NCBI RefSeq assembly: GCF_000243695.2
Contig: NZ_AHMN02000013.1
Span: 279,001 to 343,000, forward strand
DNA: 64,000 nt
DNA from: Leptospira kirschneri serovar Cynopteri str. 3522 CT
GTDB lineage: Bacteria > Spirochaetota > Leptospiria > Leptospirales > Leptospiraceae
Direction: 5' to 3'
Shown here piece by piece: positions 29,461 to 42,022 of the stretch. The translations under genes were made by a program, and so were the position numbers. Within the stretch, counting starts at the first letter, position 1; the number at the start of each line of letters is the position of its first letter. Under the pieces are notes generated by a model that made no database searches, had not been told where the DNA came from, and saw only the letters and a list, made by a program, of their open reading frames with translations.

Positions 29461-29610
29461 AAAATGTTACGTTTGTTCTAAACAGAATAATTGTGTACCA
29501 TGTTGATCAACATTAAGCAAAACTGTTAAATCACCAAACACTTGATTTATGCAGATTCTTCAGGATACACTTTGAATTTGATTTTATAAAAGAATTCTTT
29601 TTATCTCGAT

Positions 29611-29710
29611 TGAAGTCGTTGAAAAATAAACTTTCTATTGTTTCATATTCATTAAAAGTGAATGGATAATGCCGTTTTCCTAATGTTAGATATAAAATTT
29701 TCAACAACTC
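29611..29710 (+). repeat. M1-like miniature element, diverged
   Basis: GAAGTCGTTGAAAAATAAACT at the left and ATTTTCAACAACTC at the right form the inverted ends of M1. The interior is unlike the other copies apart from short pieces (TTTCATATTC, GAATGGATAATG). Length about 100 bp. Confidence 0.5.
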
Positions 29711-29843
29711 TATTCTTAAATTCATTTTTAATATTAAAACAAGATTTAGAATTCCCCGCAAAAAATTAAAATCCCAAACAAAGAAGAAAGTTTTTTTGAA
29801 AATGAATAGTTTTTCTGCTTCTTACTAAAATCTTGGAAGAACC

Positions 29844-31217
29844 GTGAGAACTTTACATCATTTAGTTCATACTTTTTATAGAAACATACGTCCGAGTCTT
29901 TTAAATTCCATGATCTTAAAACTCGCGGTGCCAGTTGTGTTCGGGATGCTCAGCCAAACGGTGGTTTGGGTGACCGATACAATGATGGTAGGAAGACTTG
30001 GGAAACATTCTATTGCTTCAATTGGAATCGGAGGAATTGCACATTTTACTGTACTTGCGTTTCTGATGGGATTTTCGATGGGAATACAAGTAATCGTAGC
30101 CAGGAGATTTGGAGAAAAAAACGATTCTGAAATCGGAAAGATTGGAATCACTGCTTTGTATCTTGTGATCGTATTTGGAAGCATTTTATCGATCGGAGGG
30201 GCCATGATCAGCGAATGGTTGATGAACCTTCTTAATAAGGACGAAATCGTAAGAAAACTTTCCAGCGAATATTTATACTTCCGTTTTTTAGGGACTATTT
30301 TTTTCTTTTTACTATTTACTACAAGAGCCTTTACCGATGGATTGGGGATCACTACTGCAGGTCTTGCATCCATGATTATAACATGTTTTACGAATATATT
30401 TTTAAATTGGATGTTGATCTACGGGAACTTAGGTTTTGAACCTATGGGAGTTAAAGGAGCAGCTATTGCTTCTTCTTTGGCGGGAGGGGCGGGATTATTT
30501 GCGTTCCCTTTTTACTTTTATTTAAAAGGTTTAGGAAAGTATTTTTCTCATATATCTTGGGCGTTTAGTTGGAATCATTTTCGGGAAATCTTAAAGGCGA
30601 GTACGGCGCCTGCACTTGCAGAACTTCTAAATAACATTTCCTTTATGATCTTTACGGAGTTTGCTACAATCGTGGGAACAACCGCGTTAGCCGTAACCAA
30701 TATGCTTTTTAGTACTTTGAGTCTTTCCTTTTTACCCGGATACGCATTTGGAATTGCTGCGACGACTATACTTGGACAAGCTTTGGGAGCGGGAAAACCA
30801 AAACTTGCTTATCACGGAGCATTTCGATCCGCTTTTTTTGCCGCTTGTGTTATGGGAAGTATGGGACTTGTTTTTATTTTTTGGGGAAAAGACATGTTGT
30901 CCTTTTATACGAAGGATCAGGAACTGATTGAAGAAGCGTATTCTCCTTTGTTAATATTAGGAATGATTCAAATTGTGGACGCTTATCATATGGTGATCGC
31001 TTGTGCTCTTCGTGGTGCGGGACTTCAAGACTTTGTATTTCGTGCATATACGGCCGCGTCTTATTTAGTGTTTTTACCTTCTGCTTACTTTATGGGAGTT
31101 TATTTAGGAATGGGATCGACTGGATTGTGGTCCGGAATCGTAGCTTGGGTTTTAGTATTAGCTAGTGTGTTCGTAGTTCGATTTAGAAGAAGGGATTGGA
31201 TTCAAAATCCAGTTTAA
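29844..31217 (+). CDS. MATE-family efflux transporter
   Basis: Multidrug/toxin extrusion antiporter of 457 aa with twelve predicted membrane helices in two pseudo-symmetric halves. The opening LKLAVPVVFGMLSQTVVW and VDTMMVGRLG-like VTDTMMVGRLG are family hallmarks. The second half has PGYAFGIAATTILGQALGAG. GTG 29844 is used, with GGAAGA upstream. A start at the later ATG before ILKLAVP is also possible. MATE proteins export cationic compounds using Na+ or H+ gradients; the substrate is unknown. The gene is followed by gmd after 43 bp. Confidence 0.93.
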   Translation: MRTLHHLVHTFYRNIRPSLLNSMILKLAVPVVFGMLSQTVVWVTDTMMVGRLGKHSIASIGIGGIAHFTVLAFLMGFSMGIQVIVARRFGEKNDSEIGKIGITALYLVIVFGSILSIGGAMISEWLMNLLNKDEIVRKLSSEYLYFRFLGTIFFFLLFTTRAFTDGLGITTAGLASMIITCFTNIFLNWMLIYGNLGFEPMGVKGAAIASSLAGGAGLFAFPFYFYLKGLGKYFSHISWAFSWNHFREILKASTAPALAELLNNISFMIFTEFATIVGTTALAVTNMLFSTLSLSFLPGYAFGIAATTILGQALGAGKPKLAYHGAFRSAFFAACVMGSMGLVFIFWGKDMLSFYTKDQELIEEAYSPLLILGMIQIVDAYHMVIACALRGAGLQDFVFRAYTAASYLVFLPSAYFMGVYLGMGSTGLWSGIVAWVLVLASVFVVRFRRRDWIQNPV

Positions 31218-31260
31218 ACTTTCTTGCCAGATCGGGTTTTAGGGTTTTTCTGGTCTGAAG

Positions 31261-32283
31261 ATGAAAAAAGCTCTCATAACAGGGATTACAGGACAAGACG
31301 GATCCTATTTAACTGAATTTTTACTTCAGAAAGGTTATCAAGTTCATGGAATTGTTAGAAGATCTAGTATGTTCAACCGAGCGAGAATCGAACATCTACG
31401 TGGGAATTCCAATCTTGTTCTACATTATGGAGATTTAACCGATTCGAGCAATTTAAACCGAATTTTGGAAAAGGTTTCTCCGGACGAAATTTACAATCTC
31501 GCGGCTCAATCACACGTAGGAGTCTCTTTTGAGGTTCCGGAATATACTGCTGAAGCGGACGCGGTAGGAACGCTTCGAATTTTAGATGCAATCAAACAGA
31601 TCGGAGTGAAGAGTCGATTTTATCAGGCTTCTACGTCTGAACTTTACGGAAAAGTGCAAGCAATTCCACAAACGGAAACAACTCCGTTTTATCCTAGATC
31701 ACCGTACGCGGTGGCAAAGTTATATGCTTATTGGGCTGTAGTAAATTATAGAGAGGCATTTGGGATTCATGCTTCTAATGGAATCCTTTTCAACCACGAA
31801 TCGCCTAGACGTGGAGAAGGGTTTGTGACAAGAAAGATTACTCTTGGAGTTGCTAATCTAGTCGCTAAAAAAGGTGGCCCCATTCAGCTCGGAAACATGG
31901 ACGCAAAAAGAGACTGGGGATACGCGCCCGACTATGTAGAAATGATGTGGATGATGTTACAACAACCGGAAGCGGATGATTATGTAGTGGCGACTAACGA
32001 AACACATACGGTAAGGGAGTTTGTGGAAAAGTCATTTGGATTTATAGGAATTCAAGTGCGCTGGGAAGGAAAAGGAGATTCCGAAAAGGGATTTGATGCA
32101 AAATCTGGGCAGTTGCTCGTAGAAGTGAATCCAAAGTTTTATCGCCCAACGGAAGTGGATATTTTGATCGGAGATCCCGCAAAAGCAAAAAAGAAATTGG
32201 GTTGGGAACCGAAAGTAAAATTTGAAGAACTGGTCAAGATTATGACCAAGGCGGACTGCGAGTCGGTTGGAATCAAGATTTAA
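31261..32283 (+). CDS. gmd: GDP-mannose 4,6-dehydratase
   Basis: Short-chain dehydrogenase of 340 aa that converts GDP-mannose to GDP-4-keto-6-deoxymannose, the precursor of GDP-fucose, rhamnose or perosamine for surface polysaccharides. The NADP loop GITGQDGSY is at 8-16, the catalytic Ser/Thr-Glu in STSELYGK near 124-131, and the YxxxK pair in [12 protein letters not shown] near 150. [17 protein letters not shown] is the substrate-binding signature of Gmd. Length fits. It is isolated from other sugar genes here, 43 bp behind the MATE gene. Confidence 0.95.
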   Translation: MKKALITGITGQDGSYLTEFLLQKGYQVHGIVRRSSMFNRARIEHLRGNSNLVLHYGDLTDSSNLNRILEKVSPDEIYNLAAQSHVGVSFEVPEYTAEADAVGTLRILDAIKQIGVKSRFYQASTSELYGKVQAIPQTETTPFYPRSPYAVAKLYAYWAVVNYREAFGIHASNGILFNHESPRRGEGFVTRKITLGVANLVAKKGGPIQLGNMDAKRDWGYAPDYVEMMWMMLQQPEADDYVVATNETHTVREFVEKSFGFIGIQVRWEGKGDSEKGFDAKSGQLLVEVNPKFYRPTEVDILIGDPAKAKKKLGWEPKVKFEELVKIMTKADCESVGIKI

Positions 32284-32360
32284 AAAACATTTCTATATTA
32301 GAATATAAAAATGTTATGTATAATTATACGTGTATGGGTTTTTCTGGATCGATTTTCAAT

Positions 32361-32475
32361 TAATGATCTCTATAAAATTGAGTACCGTTAATTCTATCAT
32401 AAAACGCTGATTCTATGTAAAATATTAGGTACTTTATTATATAGTTATCAGTAATGGAATCTTTCAACAACTCTA
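32361..32475 (+). repeat. R2 repeat, copy 2, with an M1 half-end
   Basis: 32361-32454 repeats the R2 sequence at 1571 with very few changes, from TAATGATCTC to TATAGTTATCAGTAA. It is followed at once by TTTCAACAACTCTATTA (32462-32475), a single M1 right end with no matching left end. Confidence 0.8.
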
Positions 32476-32544
32476 TTAAGAATCTATCCTAAAGCTTCAG
32501 ATTTTAGGAACTCCCACGAAAGTTTAAGAACACTGAAGACTATA

Positions 32545-32819
32545 AATTGCATGAAAGAAATGTAATTCTATATTTTGTCTTTAATTACAATTTATTATAG
32601 AACACACAATCTATCGAGCGCCGGTAGAAGCGAGACACTGAGTTTGAGGAAAGTGTTTGCTGAGTTCAAACGCGACCTGCAGAGCGACCCGCGATGCATT
32701 GAGTTTTCAGAGCGAACCGAAAAACTCAGCGAATGCCTTTCTAAGGATCGGCATTCGGAAGTGTTCTGCTGAATTCTCCTACGAGTCAATCGTTTTCGTG
32801 TTAGGTCGAACCCACGTTA
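32545..32819 (+). repeat. R1 repeat, copy F (diverged left end)
   Basis: CTATAAATTGCATGAAAG, CAATTTATTATAG, ACGCGACCTGCAGAGCGACC, CCTTTCTAAGGATCGGCATTC and the right end ACCCACGTTA identify it as R1. The GC-rich left third is missing. Copies A and F share the CTAAGGATCGGCATTC block, which B and C lack. Confidence 0.75.
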
Positions 32820-32992
32820 AACAAGATAACGTTAGTCGATTCTTTGTCTAAATGTTGATGGACACTCAATTTTATGGTATTGGTGATGGCTATATAAAGA
32901 GTATCTAATGTTTTGTGCTCCAGAATGCTTTTGTGATAAAGATGTTCGTTTCTATATTATATAATTATAAATAATAAAATTATTGATTACTT

Positions 32993-33391
32993 TTAAACAA
33001 AAATTCCGTAGACGATCACAGAAATTCCTATTAGATTAGTGATTACTCCGATCGAACCTAACAACTTACCTAAAATTGGATTTTCCTGGAATTCATCTTT
33101 GATACCTTGGAGCCAATTGATCGTATCTTTGAGGGCCAAAAAAACGGAGGAAGTTGCAAAAAGGGAAGCACCGATTAAAGCCAAAGTTTCGGAAAGATTT
33201 GCGTATCTAAAAGCGATTACCAGAGCAAGTAACATCGAACCTTGCATAAGAGATCCTATATGTCCGGCTTGCAAATAACGAGAAGCGAACTCAGCTTTTT
33301 TTCTTGCGAGTGCATAAGGAAACCCTAAAAAACTTCCGTAGGCTAAATTCAAAACACCGGCAATAACTAAAATTTTTTCAGGTAGGAGCAT
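32993..33391 (-). CDS. Small four-helix membrane protein, unknown
   Basis: A 132-aa protein of about four hydrophobic helices, beginning MLLPEKILVIAGVLNLAYGS. Polar loops contain ARKKAEFASRYLQAGH and DTINWLQGIKDEFQ. The His/Tyr/Arg-bearing first loop has some likeness to styrene-oxide-isomerase-type small membrane proteins, but I do not assign a function. No neighbours within 600 bp on either side are co-directional. The start has AAAGAGGTG (33394-33402) as a good ribosome binding site. Confidence 0.75.
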   Translation of the reverse strand: MLLPEKILVIAGVLNLAYGSFLGFPYALARKKAEFASRYLQAGHIGSLMQGSMLLALVIAFRYANLSETLALIGASLFATSSVFLALKDTINWLQGIKDEFQENPILGKLLGSIGVITNLIGISVIVYGIFV

Positions 33392-33710
33392 AAAACACCT
33401 CTTTTGAGAAGGAAAAATAATTCATACCTTAACTTTCGTCTATAATTAAAATTTAAAATGACTTGAGTTCAGCGTAGAGAGTAGTGTTTTATAAAAATTA
33501 ATCTTTCCGCAAAAATAAAAGAATCGTATGTGGGATATATCACAAAAAAGTCAACAATTCCGGGTTGGGTGTAATCTTTTGAAAACTTCTATGTTTTGGT
33601 AAAATTGTCCGTTAATTTGCGGTACCATTTTTATTATATTAACGTGAATTTGATCGCGATTCATTTTTCTGAAAAAACTTGGGATCTAATCTTTGCAATC
33701 GATTCCTGAA

Positions 33711-33960
33711 ATGTGGGAACTCATACAAGTCCCAATCACGAAAAATAACTATTTAAAAATTTCTAATGTGACTTAATCTGTGGGAACTACCGCAAACCAC
33801 GATTTTACGGTAGAACTTTAAAATGTGGGAACTCATACAAGTTCCAATCACGAAAAATAACTATTTAAAAATTTCTAATGTGACCTAATCTGTGGGAACT
33901 ACCGCAAACCACGATTTTACGGTAGAACTTTAAAATGTGGGAACTACCACGAATCTGGAC
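33711..33960 (+). repeat. R3 repeat, tandem duplication of a 112-bp unit
   Basis: ATGTGGGAACTC begins at 33711 and recurs at 33823, and ATGTGGGAACTA begins at 33935: exact 112-bp period, two full units and the start of a third. The units differ at only two positions seen (CCCAATC/TTCCAATC, GACTTAATC/GACCTAATC). Each unit holds a second motif (TGTGGGAACTACCGC) 68 bases after the first. No ORF. Confidence 0.92.
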
Positions 33961-34020
33961 TTTCACAGTAAAACTTACAAACTCAAGTATTCTTCGAGCA
34001 AAGAAGGGTCCTTGATCCGT

Positions 34021-34059
34021 AAAAATAAAAAACCCCACCGATTTTCCGGAGGGGTTTTC
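34021..34059 (-). terminator. Rho-independent terminator of fcpA
   Basis: On the reverse strand AAAACCCCTCCGG, loop AAAAT, then CGGTGGGGTTTTTT and ATTTTT. GC-rich stem plus T-run, 28 bp after the fcpA stop codon. Confidence 0.88.
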
Positions 34060-34086
34060 AATTTCCATTTTGTTTGAAAGAGAGGA

Positions 34087-35524
<1,438 letters not shown>

Positions 35525-36382
35525 ATGATTCTCAAAAAATACACACCTATTCAAGAAGGTTCTCCCGATTGTTCACACTGTGGCGGGGTTGGGTTTTTCC
35601 TAACGGAGAATGTTGTCGGAACTAGTTCTGGTGTACTTTCCATTTGCCACTGCATTTCTGAAAATTGTCCGTGTAATGGTAAACCTCCATGGAGAATTTA
35701 TGACCACACACTTAGTAAGATGGTGCCTTGTGTTTGCCATAACGCTAGAATGGAGCTTGGTCATCTCGAAAGTATATTCAGAAAATCTGGAATTCCACCT
35801 AAGTATAGATATAGAACCTTAGATCAAGCGGATCATGGAACCGATGTAGGAATCTCGTTTACGATCGCTCACGATTGGGCGAACGAGTTGGTTCATAGAT
35901 GGTCGGATTCTAATATTCATTCCCAAGGATTGTATCTCTGGGGCGGACCTGGAACAGGAAAAACACTACTTGCGTGTATTATATTAAACGAATTGATTTT
36001 TAGGTATAAAACAAATTGCAAGTATGCGAAGATCAACAGGGATTTTCTAAACACTTTACGCGAAACTTATCAAAAAGATTCCGAAACTCACGGAATGGAA
36101 AAGACGATCGAAACTTTATTTGCGGAAGTCGAAGTATTGGTGTTAGACGATTTTGGGGTTCAAAAAGAATCCGATTGGTCCAATTCCAAATTGTACGATC
36201 TGATCGACGCAAGATACGAACAGGAAAAACTCACCATTCTTACTTCGAACACTTCACCTGCCGAATGGAAAGACAAAGCGGAAGGAAGGATTTATTCCAG
36301 ACTTAAGGAGATGACGCAGGAAATTCATCTGGAATGCTCCGATTATCGTTTGAAACTTTCCGAATCGGGAGGAAGAAAATGA
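35525..36382 (+). CDS. DnaC-like AAA+ ATPase (helicase-loader type) with N-terminal Cys cluster
   Basis: ATPase of 285 aa related to DnaC/DnaI/IstB loaders. The first 75 residues hold cysteine pairs CSHCGG, CHCISENCPC and VPCVCH, which could bind zinc. The ATPase part has Walker A GGPGTGKT (about 142-149), Walker B VEVLVLDDFG (about 203-212), sensor LTILTSN and an arginine in RIYSRLKE. DnaC proteins deliver the replicative helicase to single-stranded DNA; whether this one does so is inferred. Its stop overlaps the folK start (ATGA), giving a folK-panB-aroF-linked operon. Confidence 0.88.
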   Translation: MILKKYTPIQEGSPDCSHCGGVGFFLTENVVGTSSGVLSICHCISENCPCNGKPPWRIYDHTLSKMVPCVCHNARMELGHLESIFRKSGIPPKYRYRTLDQADHGTDVGISFTIAHDWANELVHRWSDSNIHSQGLYLWGGPGTGKTLLACIILNELIFRYKTNCKYAKINRDFLNTLRETYQKDSETHGMEKTIETLFAEVEVLVLDDFGVQKESDWSNSKLYDLIDARYEQEKLTILTSNTSPAEWKDKAEGRIYSRLKEMTQEIHLECSDYRLKLSESGGRK

Positions 36383-36828
36383 AACAAGCCTTCCTTTCCT
36401 TAGGATCCAATCTTGGAAACCGCACCGAGTTTTTAAAAATTGCAGTTCGTAAATTAAAGAACACGATCGGTATCGAAATTCTCAAAGAATCACCACCGTT
36501 GAACACGGCTCCTTTGGAAGTTACAGATCAACCTGAATTCCTAAATCAAATTATAAAAATTGAAACTAGTCTGAATCCGGAAGAACTGTTGGAAGTGGCT
36601 CTTAGAATTGAAAAAGAAATGGGTCGTCTTCGTAAGATAGACAAAGGACCAAGGGAAATCGACATAGATATTCTTTCTTATGAAGGAGTTGAGATAAATA
36701 CTCAAGCATTAACTCTTCCTCATCATTCCCTTTTGACTCGTCCTTTTATCAGAGAGATTTTAGAATCGATCGGTGAACAGTCATTATATGAACATTTTGC
36801 GAGAGGCAAATATGAAAAACATACATAA
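36379..36828 (+). CDS. folK: 6-hydroxymethyl-7,8-dihydropterin pyrophosphokinase
   Basis: Folate-pathway enzyme of 149 aa that moves pyrophosphate from ATP to hydroxymethyl-dihydropterin. Signatures: AFLSLGSNLGNR at the N-terminus and the metal and pterin motif GPREIDIDILSYEG near 94-107, with the HHSLLTRPFI C-terminal segment. I start at ATG 36379, coupled to the upstream stop by ATGA, not at the earlier in-frame ATG, which lies inside the ATPase gene. The 3' end overlaps panB by 17 bp. Confidence 0.95.
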   Translation: MKQAFLSLGSNLGNRTEFLKIAVRKLKNTIGIEILKESPPLNTAPLEVTDQPEFLNQIIKIETSLNPEELLEVALRIEKEMGRLRKIDKGPREIDIDILSYEGVEINTQALTLPHHSLLTRPFIREILESIGEQSLYEHFARGKYEKHT

Positions 36829-37609
36829 GATTTTTTCTCCCGAAAAGAAAGGAAAAGAAAAAATTTCCGTAGTGACATGTTATGATTTCAGCTTTGCTAG
36901 AATTTTAAACGAAACTGAAATCGATTCTATCCTTGTTGGAGATTCGCTGGGAATGGTTTTTCAAGGAAATACGAGTACTCTCCCGGTCACTTTAGAAGAA
37001 ATGATTTATCATACGAAAGCCGTCCGTCGAGGCGCGCCCGACAAGTTTCTGATCGCCGATTTACCTTTTTTAAGTTATCAGACTTCTATCGAAGAAGGGA
37101 TTTGTTCTGCCGGAAAGATGATGAAGGAAACGGATTGTGACGCAGTTAAAATAGAAGGTGGTTCCGAATTTATCTGCGAGTTGGTTTCTATTCTCAAACA
37201 AATTGGAGTTCCTGTGATGGGGCATGTAGGGTTGACTCCTCAGAGTGTACATGTGTTTGGCGGTCATCGGGTTCAAGGCAAAGGAGAAGAATCGAGTTCT
37301 AAACTACTCAGAGAATCGATTTCTCTTTTTGAGTCTGGTGTTTTCTCGATGGTTCTGGAAATGATTCCCGCCGAACTAGGAAAAAAAGTAAGTCAAGAAG
37401 TAGGTGTTCCTACAATCGGGATCGGAGCCGGTTCGGATTGTGACGGACAGGTTTTGGTTTTAAACGATTTACTTGGATTGGATATAAACTTTCAACCTAA
37501 GTTTTTAAAGAAATTTTCCAATCTGCATTCTATCGTAAAGGAAGCGATCGCAGATTATGATAAAGAAGTAAAATCTGGAGAGTTTCCAGGGAAAGATCAT
37601 AGTTTCTGA
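36812..37609 (+). CDS. panB: 3-methyl-2-oxobutanoate hydroxymethyltransferase
   Basis: First step of pantothenate synthesis: ketopantoate from 2-oxoisovalerate and methylene-tetrahydrofolate. The protein is 265 aa in the usual TIM-barrel form. Metal and substrate residues sit in VTCYDFSFARI, ILVGDSLGMVFQG, and GHVGLTPQSVHVFGG; the catalytic Glu is in SMVLEMIPAELG. I use ATG 36812, with GAGAGG five to six bases upstream, not the ATG at 36773 inside folK. Co-location with folK fits the shared folate link, and coaC/coaB at 54-55 kb continue the same route to coenzyme A. Confidence 0.95.
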   Translation: MKNIHKIFSPEKKGKEKISVVTCYDFSFARILNETEIDSILVGDSLGMVFQGNTSTLPVTLEEMIYHTKAVRRGAPDKFLIADLPFLSYQTSIEEGICSAGKMMKETDCDAVKIEGGSEFICELVSILKQIGVPVMGHVGLTPQSVHVFGGHRVQGKGEESSSKLLRESISLFESGVFSMVLEMIPAELGKKVSQEVGVPTIGIGAGSDCDGQVLVLNDLLGLDINFQPKFLKKFSNLHSIVKEAIADYDKEVKSGEFPGKDHSF

Positions 37610-37680
37610 CGAATTCTTGACGATAATCGAAATCATAAAAGGTTGTAAACTTAAGGGAGATGATCCCGTTGGAGTGAAGT

Positions 37681-38823
<1,143 letters not shown>

Positions 38824-38874
38824 ACTGTAGTTTCGCGCGAGTAACGATTTCTATTTTTCGTCGACTTTGACTTG

Positions 38875-38909
38875 AAAAAGCGGTCTTGAAAGTTTGAGAT
38901 CGCTTTTTT
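38875..38909 (+). terminator. Terminator after aroF
   Basis: AAAAAGCGGTCT (38875-38886), loop, AGATCGCTTTTT (38897-38908). A 12-bp stem with one G-T pair and a T-run, 52 bp after the stop codon of the upstream gene. Confidence 0.88.
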
Positions 38910-38914
38910 ATTTT

Positions 38915-39065
38915 GGGCGTGCCTCTCGCCAGAATATTCAGAAACTGGAATATTCTTTTTAGACTGGGCTTCGAGTCGCGTGCCTTCAGGCTCGCGGATT
39001 CCCGCTCGTTCTCTTCGAGAACGCTTCGCGCCTTTCGGCCCACTCACGCGCGAGGGAAACAGCGG
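38915..39065. repeat. GC-rich block with several short inverted repeats
   Basis: Composition changes abruptly from the AT-rich surroundings. It includes AGAATATTC / GAATATTCT plus TTTTT (38931-38960, a second terminator-like hairpin), GCGTGCC-TTCA-GGCTCGC, and GTTCTC-TTC-GAGAAC (39008-39022). It looks like a structured repetitive element of non-coding type. The long reverse-strand frames across it are probably spurious. Confidence 0.5.
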
Positions 39066-39132
39066 TCGGAACTACGTCCGCTTTGATGATATTTAGGTTT
39101 TGTTAGAGTTCCTACAAAGTTGGAAAAAATTT

Positions 39133-39525
39133 ATGTTTTTAACGGTGATTCGTACGATTCTTTGGATTTTATTGGCGGGCGTAGTAAGTAGAGTGAGTTA
39201 TCATTTGGTAATTTGTAATTTACAAACTCCAAAAGCGTATTTTCACGCTTCTCGACATGGAAATACGCTCGTTTTCGAATATGGTCACGATCATACTTCA
39301 AATCATTTTGCGCAAATTAGAATCGAATACGAGGACGAAGTAGGACAACAAATTGTTCCGATCATTAAAGGTTATGAAAACGTAAAAATTACACAGGAAG
39401 ATGGTAAGTTTGTGATCGAAGATTTTCCTTCGAACGTAAAAAGTATAAATGTTATTTACGATCTTCAATATGATCGGTTTGCTCCGTCCATGCTTATTAA
39501 AGAAGAAACGATTTTTATAGATTGA
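39133..39525 (+). CDS. Small exported or membrane-anchored protein, unknown
   Basis: A 130-aa protein with one N-terminal hydrophobic helix (MFLTVIRTILWILLAGVVSR) and a mostly beta-strand remainder (TLVFEYGHDHTSNHFAQIRI, then VKITQEDGKFVIED). No cysteine lipobox. I use ATG 39133, which has GGAAAA eight bases before it, rather than the in-frame TTG at 39100. Possibly an anchored periplasmic domain. No family recognised and no co-directional neighbour. Confidence 0.7.
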   Translation: MFLTVIRTILWILLAGVVSRVSYHLVICNLQTPKAYFHASRHGNTLVFEYGHDHTSNHFAQIRIEYEDEVGQQIVPIIKGYENVKITQEDGKFVIEDFPSNVKSINVIYDLQYDRFAPSMLIKEETIFID

Positions 39526-39725
39526 TTTGTATAAAGAATATAATTTTTGAAAACGACAGTATCAGCAATCCTGTGTAAATGAAGTTTTTTAAAAAGAATC
39601 GATTTCAGTCGACCCTCGAAAATAGATTCATTACTTTTTTCCAACCCTTGTATTGATTAATTCCTTGATTCAAAACGAAGTTGAAGATTCAAATTTAGTA
39701 GATTTATATATTCGCAAAATCAAAG

Positions 39726-40076
39726 TTATACGATTCCAAATTTCTTTTTGAGTTCTTCTTTAGTTTGTTGCCAAATCGACGGCATTTTTAGACTCAAATT
39801 ATAAGACTGATCTTGATCTCCTGCTTTGAGAAAACGTTCCGCTTCTGCGACTAAAGTTCTTAAGTCTTCTAAGCCGAAGTTAGCCGAAACACCTTTGGTT
39901 TGATGAAGTTCTGCTTGAAGTTCAGCGTCTTTTTTTTCTTTTGTAAAATGAACGATATTATTAACTCGAACTTCCATGTTCGTAAGAAGGGATTCGACCA
40001 TTTCCCTGAGCCAAGCGGCTTCTTCTTCATCGTCTCCTTGCTTCAAAGAATCTAGTCTATTCCAGTCCACGAGCAT
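39726..40076 (-). CDS. HPt (histidine phosphotransfer) domain protein
   Basis: A single-domain phosphotransfer protein of 116 aa: a four-helix bundle with the phosphorylatable His58 in AELHQTKGVSANFGLEDL, which matches the HxxKGxxxxxG pattern of HPt domains. It has no kinase or receiver of its own, so it would carry phosphate between a hybrid kinase and a separate response regulator. The hybrid kinase at 2.0 kb ends in a receiver and could be a donor, but this is speculation since many such kinases exist in Leptospira. Confidence 0.9.
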   Translation of the reverse strand: MLVDWNRLDSLKQGDDEEEAAWLREMVESLLTNMEVRVNNIVHFTKEKKDAELQAELHQTKGVSANFGLEDLRTLVAEAERFLKAGDQDQSYNLSLKMPSIWQQTKEELKKKFGIV

Positions 40077-40148
40077 CTTTGCGACCTCATCTAAGTTTTT
40101 CCTTTTTTCGCGTTAAAAAAAGCTATTTTCTAGTGAATATTACTCTTA

Positions 40149-40182
<34 letters not shown>

Positions 40183-40220
40183 AGAGTCAATTTTTGTATT
40201 TTAGAGCCTGTGAGGTTTAA

Positions 40221-40996
40221 ATGAAAATACATCCGACTGCTATTATCGATCCAAAGGCGGAATTACACGAGTCCGTAGAGGTCGGTCCTTATTCCATTAT
40301 CGAAGGAAATGTTTCGATTCAAGAAGGTACTATAATTGAAAGTCATGTAAAGATTTGTGCTGGTTCTGAAATTGGAAAATTCAATCGTTTTCACCAAGGT
40401 GCAGTGATCGGAGTGATGCCTCAGGATTTGGGATTTAACCAACAGCTTTTAACTAAAACGGTTATCGGTGATCATAACATTTTTCGAGAATATTCTAACA
40501 TTCATAAGGGAACAAAAGAAGATTCTCCAACTGTGATCGGAAATAAAAACTACTTCATGGGAAATTCTCACGTAGGCCACGATTGTATTCTTGGAAATAA
40601 TAATATTCTTACTCATGGATGTGTGTTGGCCGGTCACGTGACTCTGGGTAATTTTTCGTTTATTTCCGGTTTGGTGGCAGTACATCAGTTTTGTTTTGTT
40701 GGAGATTATGCGATGGTTGCAGGACTTGCCAAGGTCGTTCAAGACGTTCCTCCTTATTCCACCGTCGATGGAAATCCAAGTACTGTCGTCGGACTAAATA
40801 GTGTAGGAATGAAACGGGCCGGTTTTTCTCCGGATGTAAGAAACGCGATCAAACACGCTTATAAAGTTATCTATCATTCCGGAATTTCGACAAGAAAAGC
40901 TTTGGACGAGTTGGAAGCTTCTGGAAACTTGATCGAACAAGTTAAGTATATTATAAAATTCTTTAGAGATAGCGATCGGGGAGTGACGAATCACAG

Positions 40997-41000
<4 letters not shown>
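40221..41000 (+). CDS. lpxA: UDP-N-acetylglucosamine (or GlcNAc3N) acyltransferase
   Basis: First enzyme of lipid A synthesis, 259 aa. It is a left-handed beta-helix of hexapeptide repeats (about 1-190) with a helical C-terminal domain. The catalytic His lies in NSHVGHDCILGNNN, and MPQDLGFN, HNIFREYSNIHKGT and LAGHVTLGN are the other LpxA landmarks. Leptospiral LpxA is known to prefer the 3-amino sugar UDP-GlcNAc3N and 3-hydroxylauroyl-ACP, which gives amide-linked lipid A; the sequence shown is compatible with that. The galE start overlaps its stop (GTGA), so the two are co-translated. Confidence 0.95.
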
Positions 41001-41968
<968 letters not shown>

Positions 41969-42022
41969 TGTCCTAAGAGTTTTGTCTAAAATGTTTCTCT
42001 TTGGATGAAGTTCTTTTCTGAA

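Noticed and set aside
33711..33960. CRISPR array suggested by regularly spaced GTGGGAACT motifs
   Set aside because: The motif is only 10-14 bases, the sequence between copies is itself repeated and not unique, spacing alternates between 68 and 44 bases, and no cas gene is in the window.
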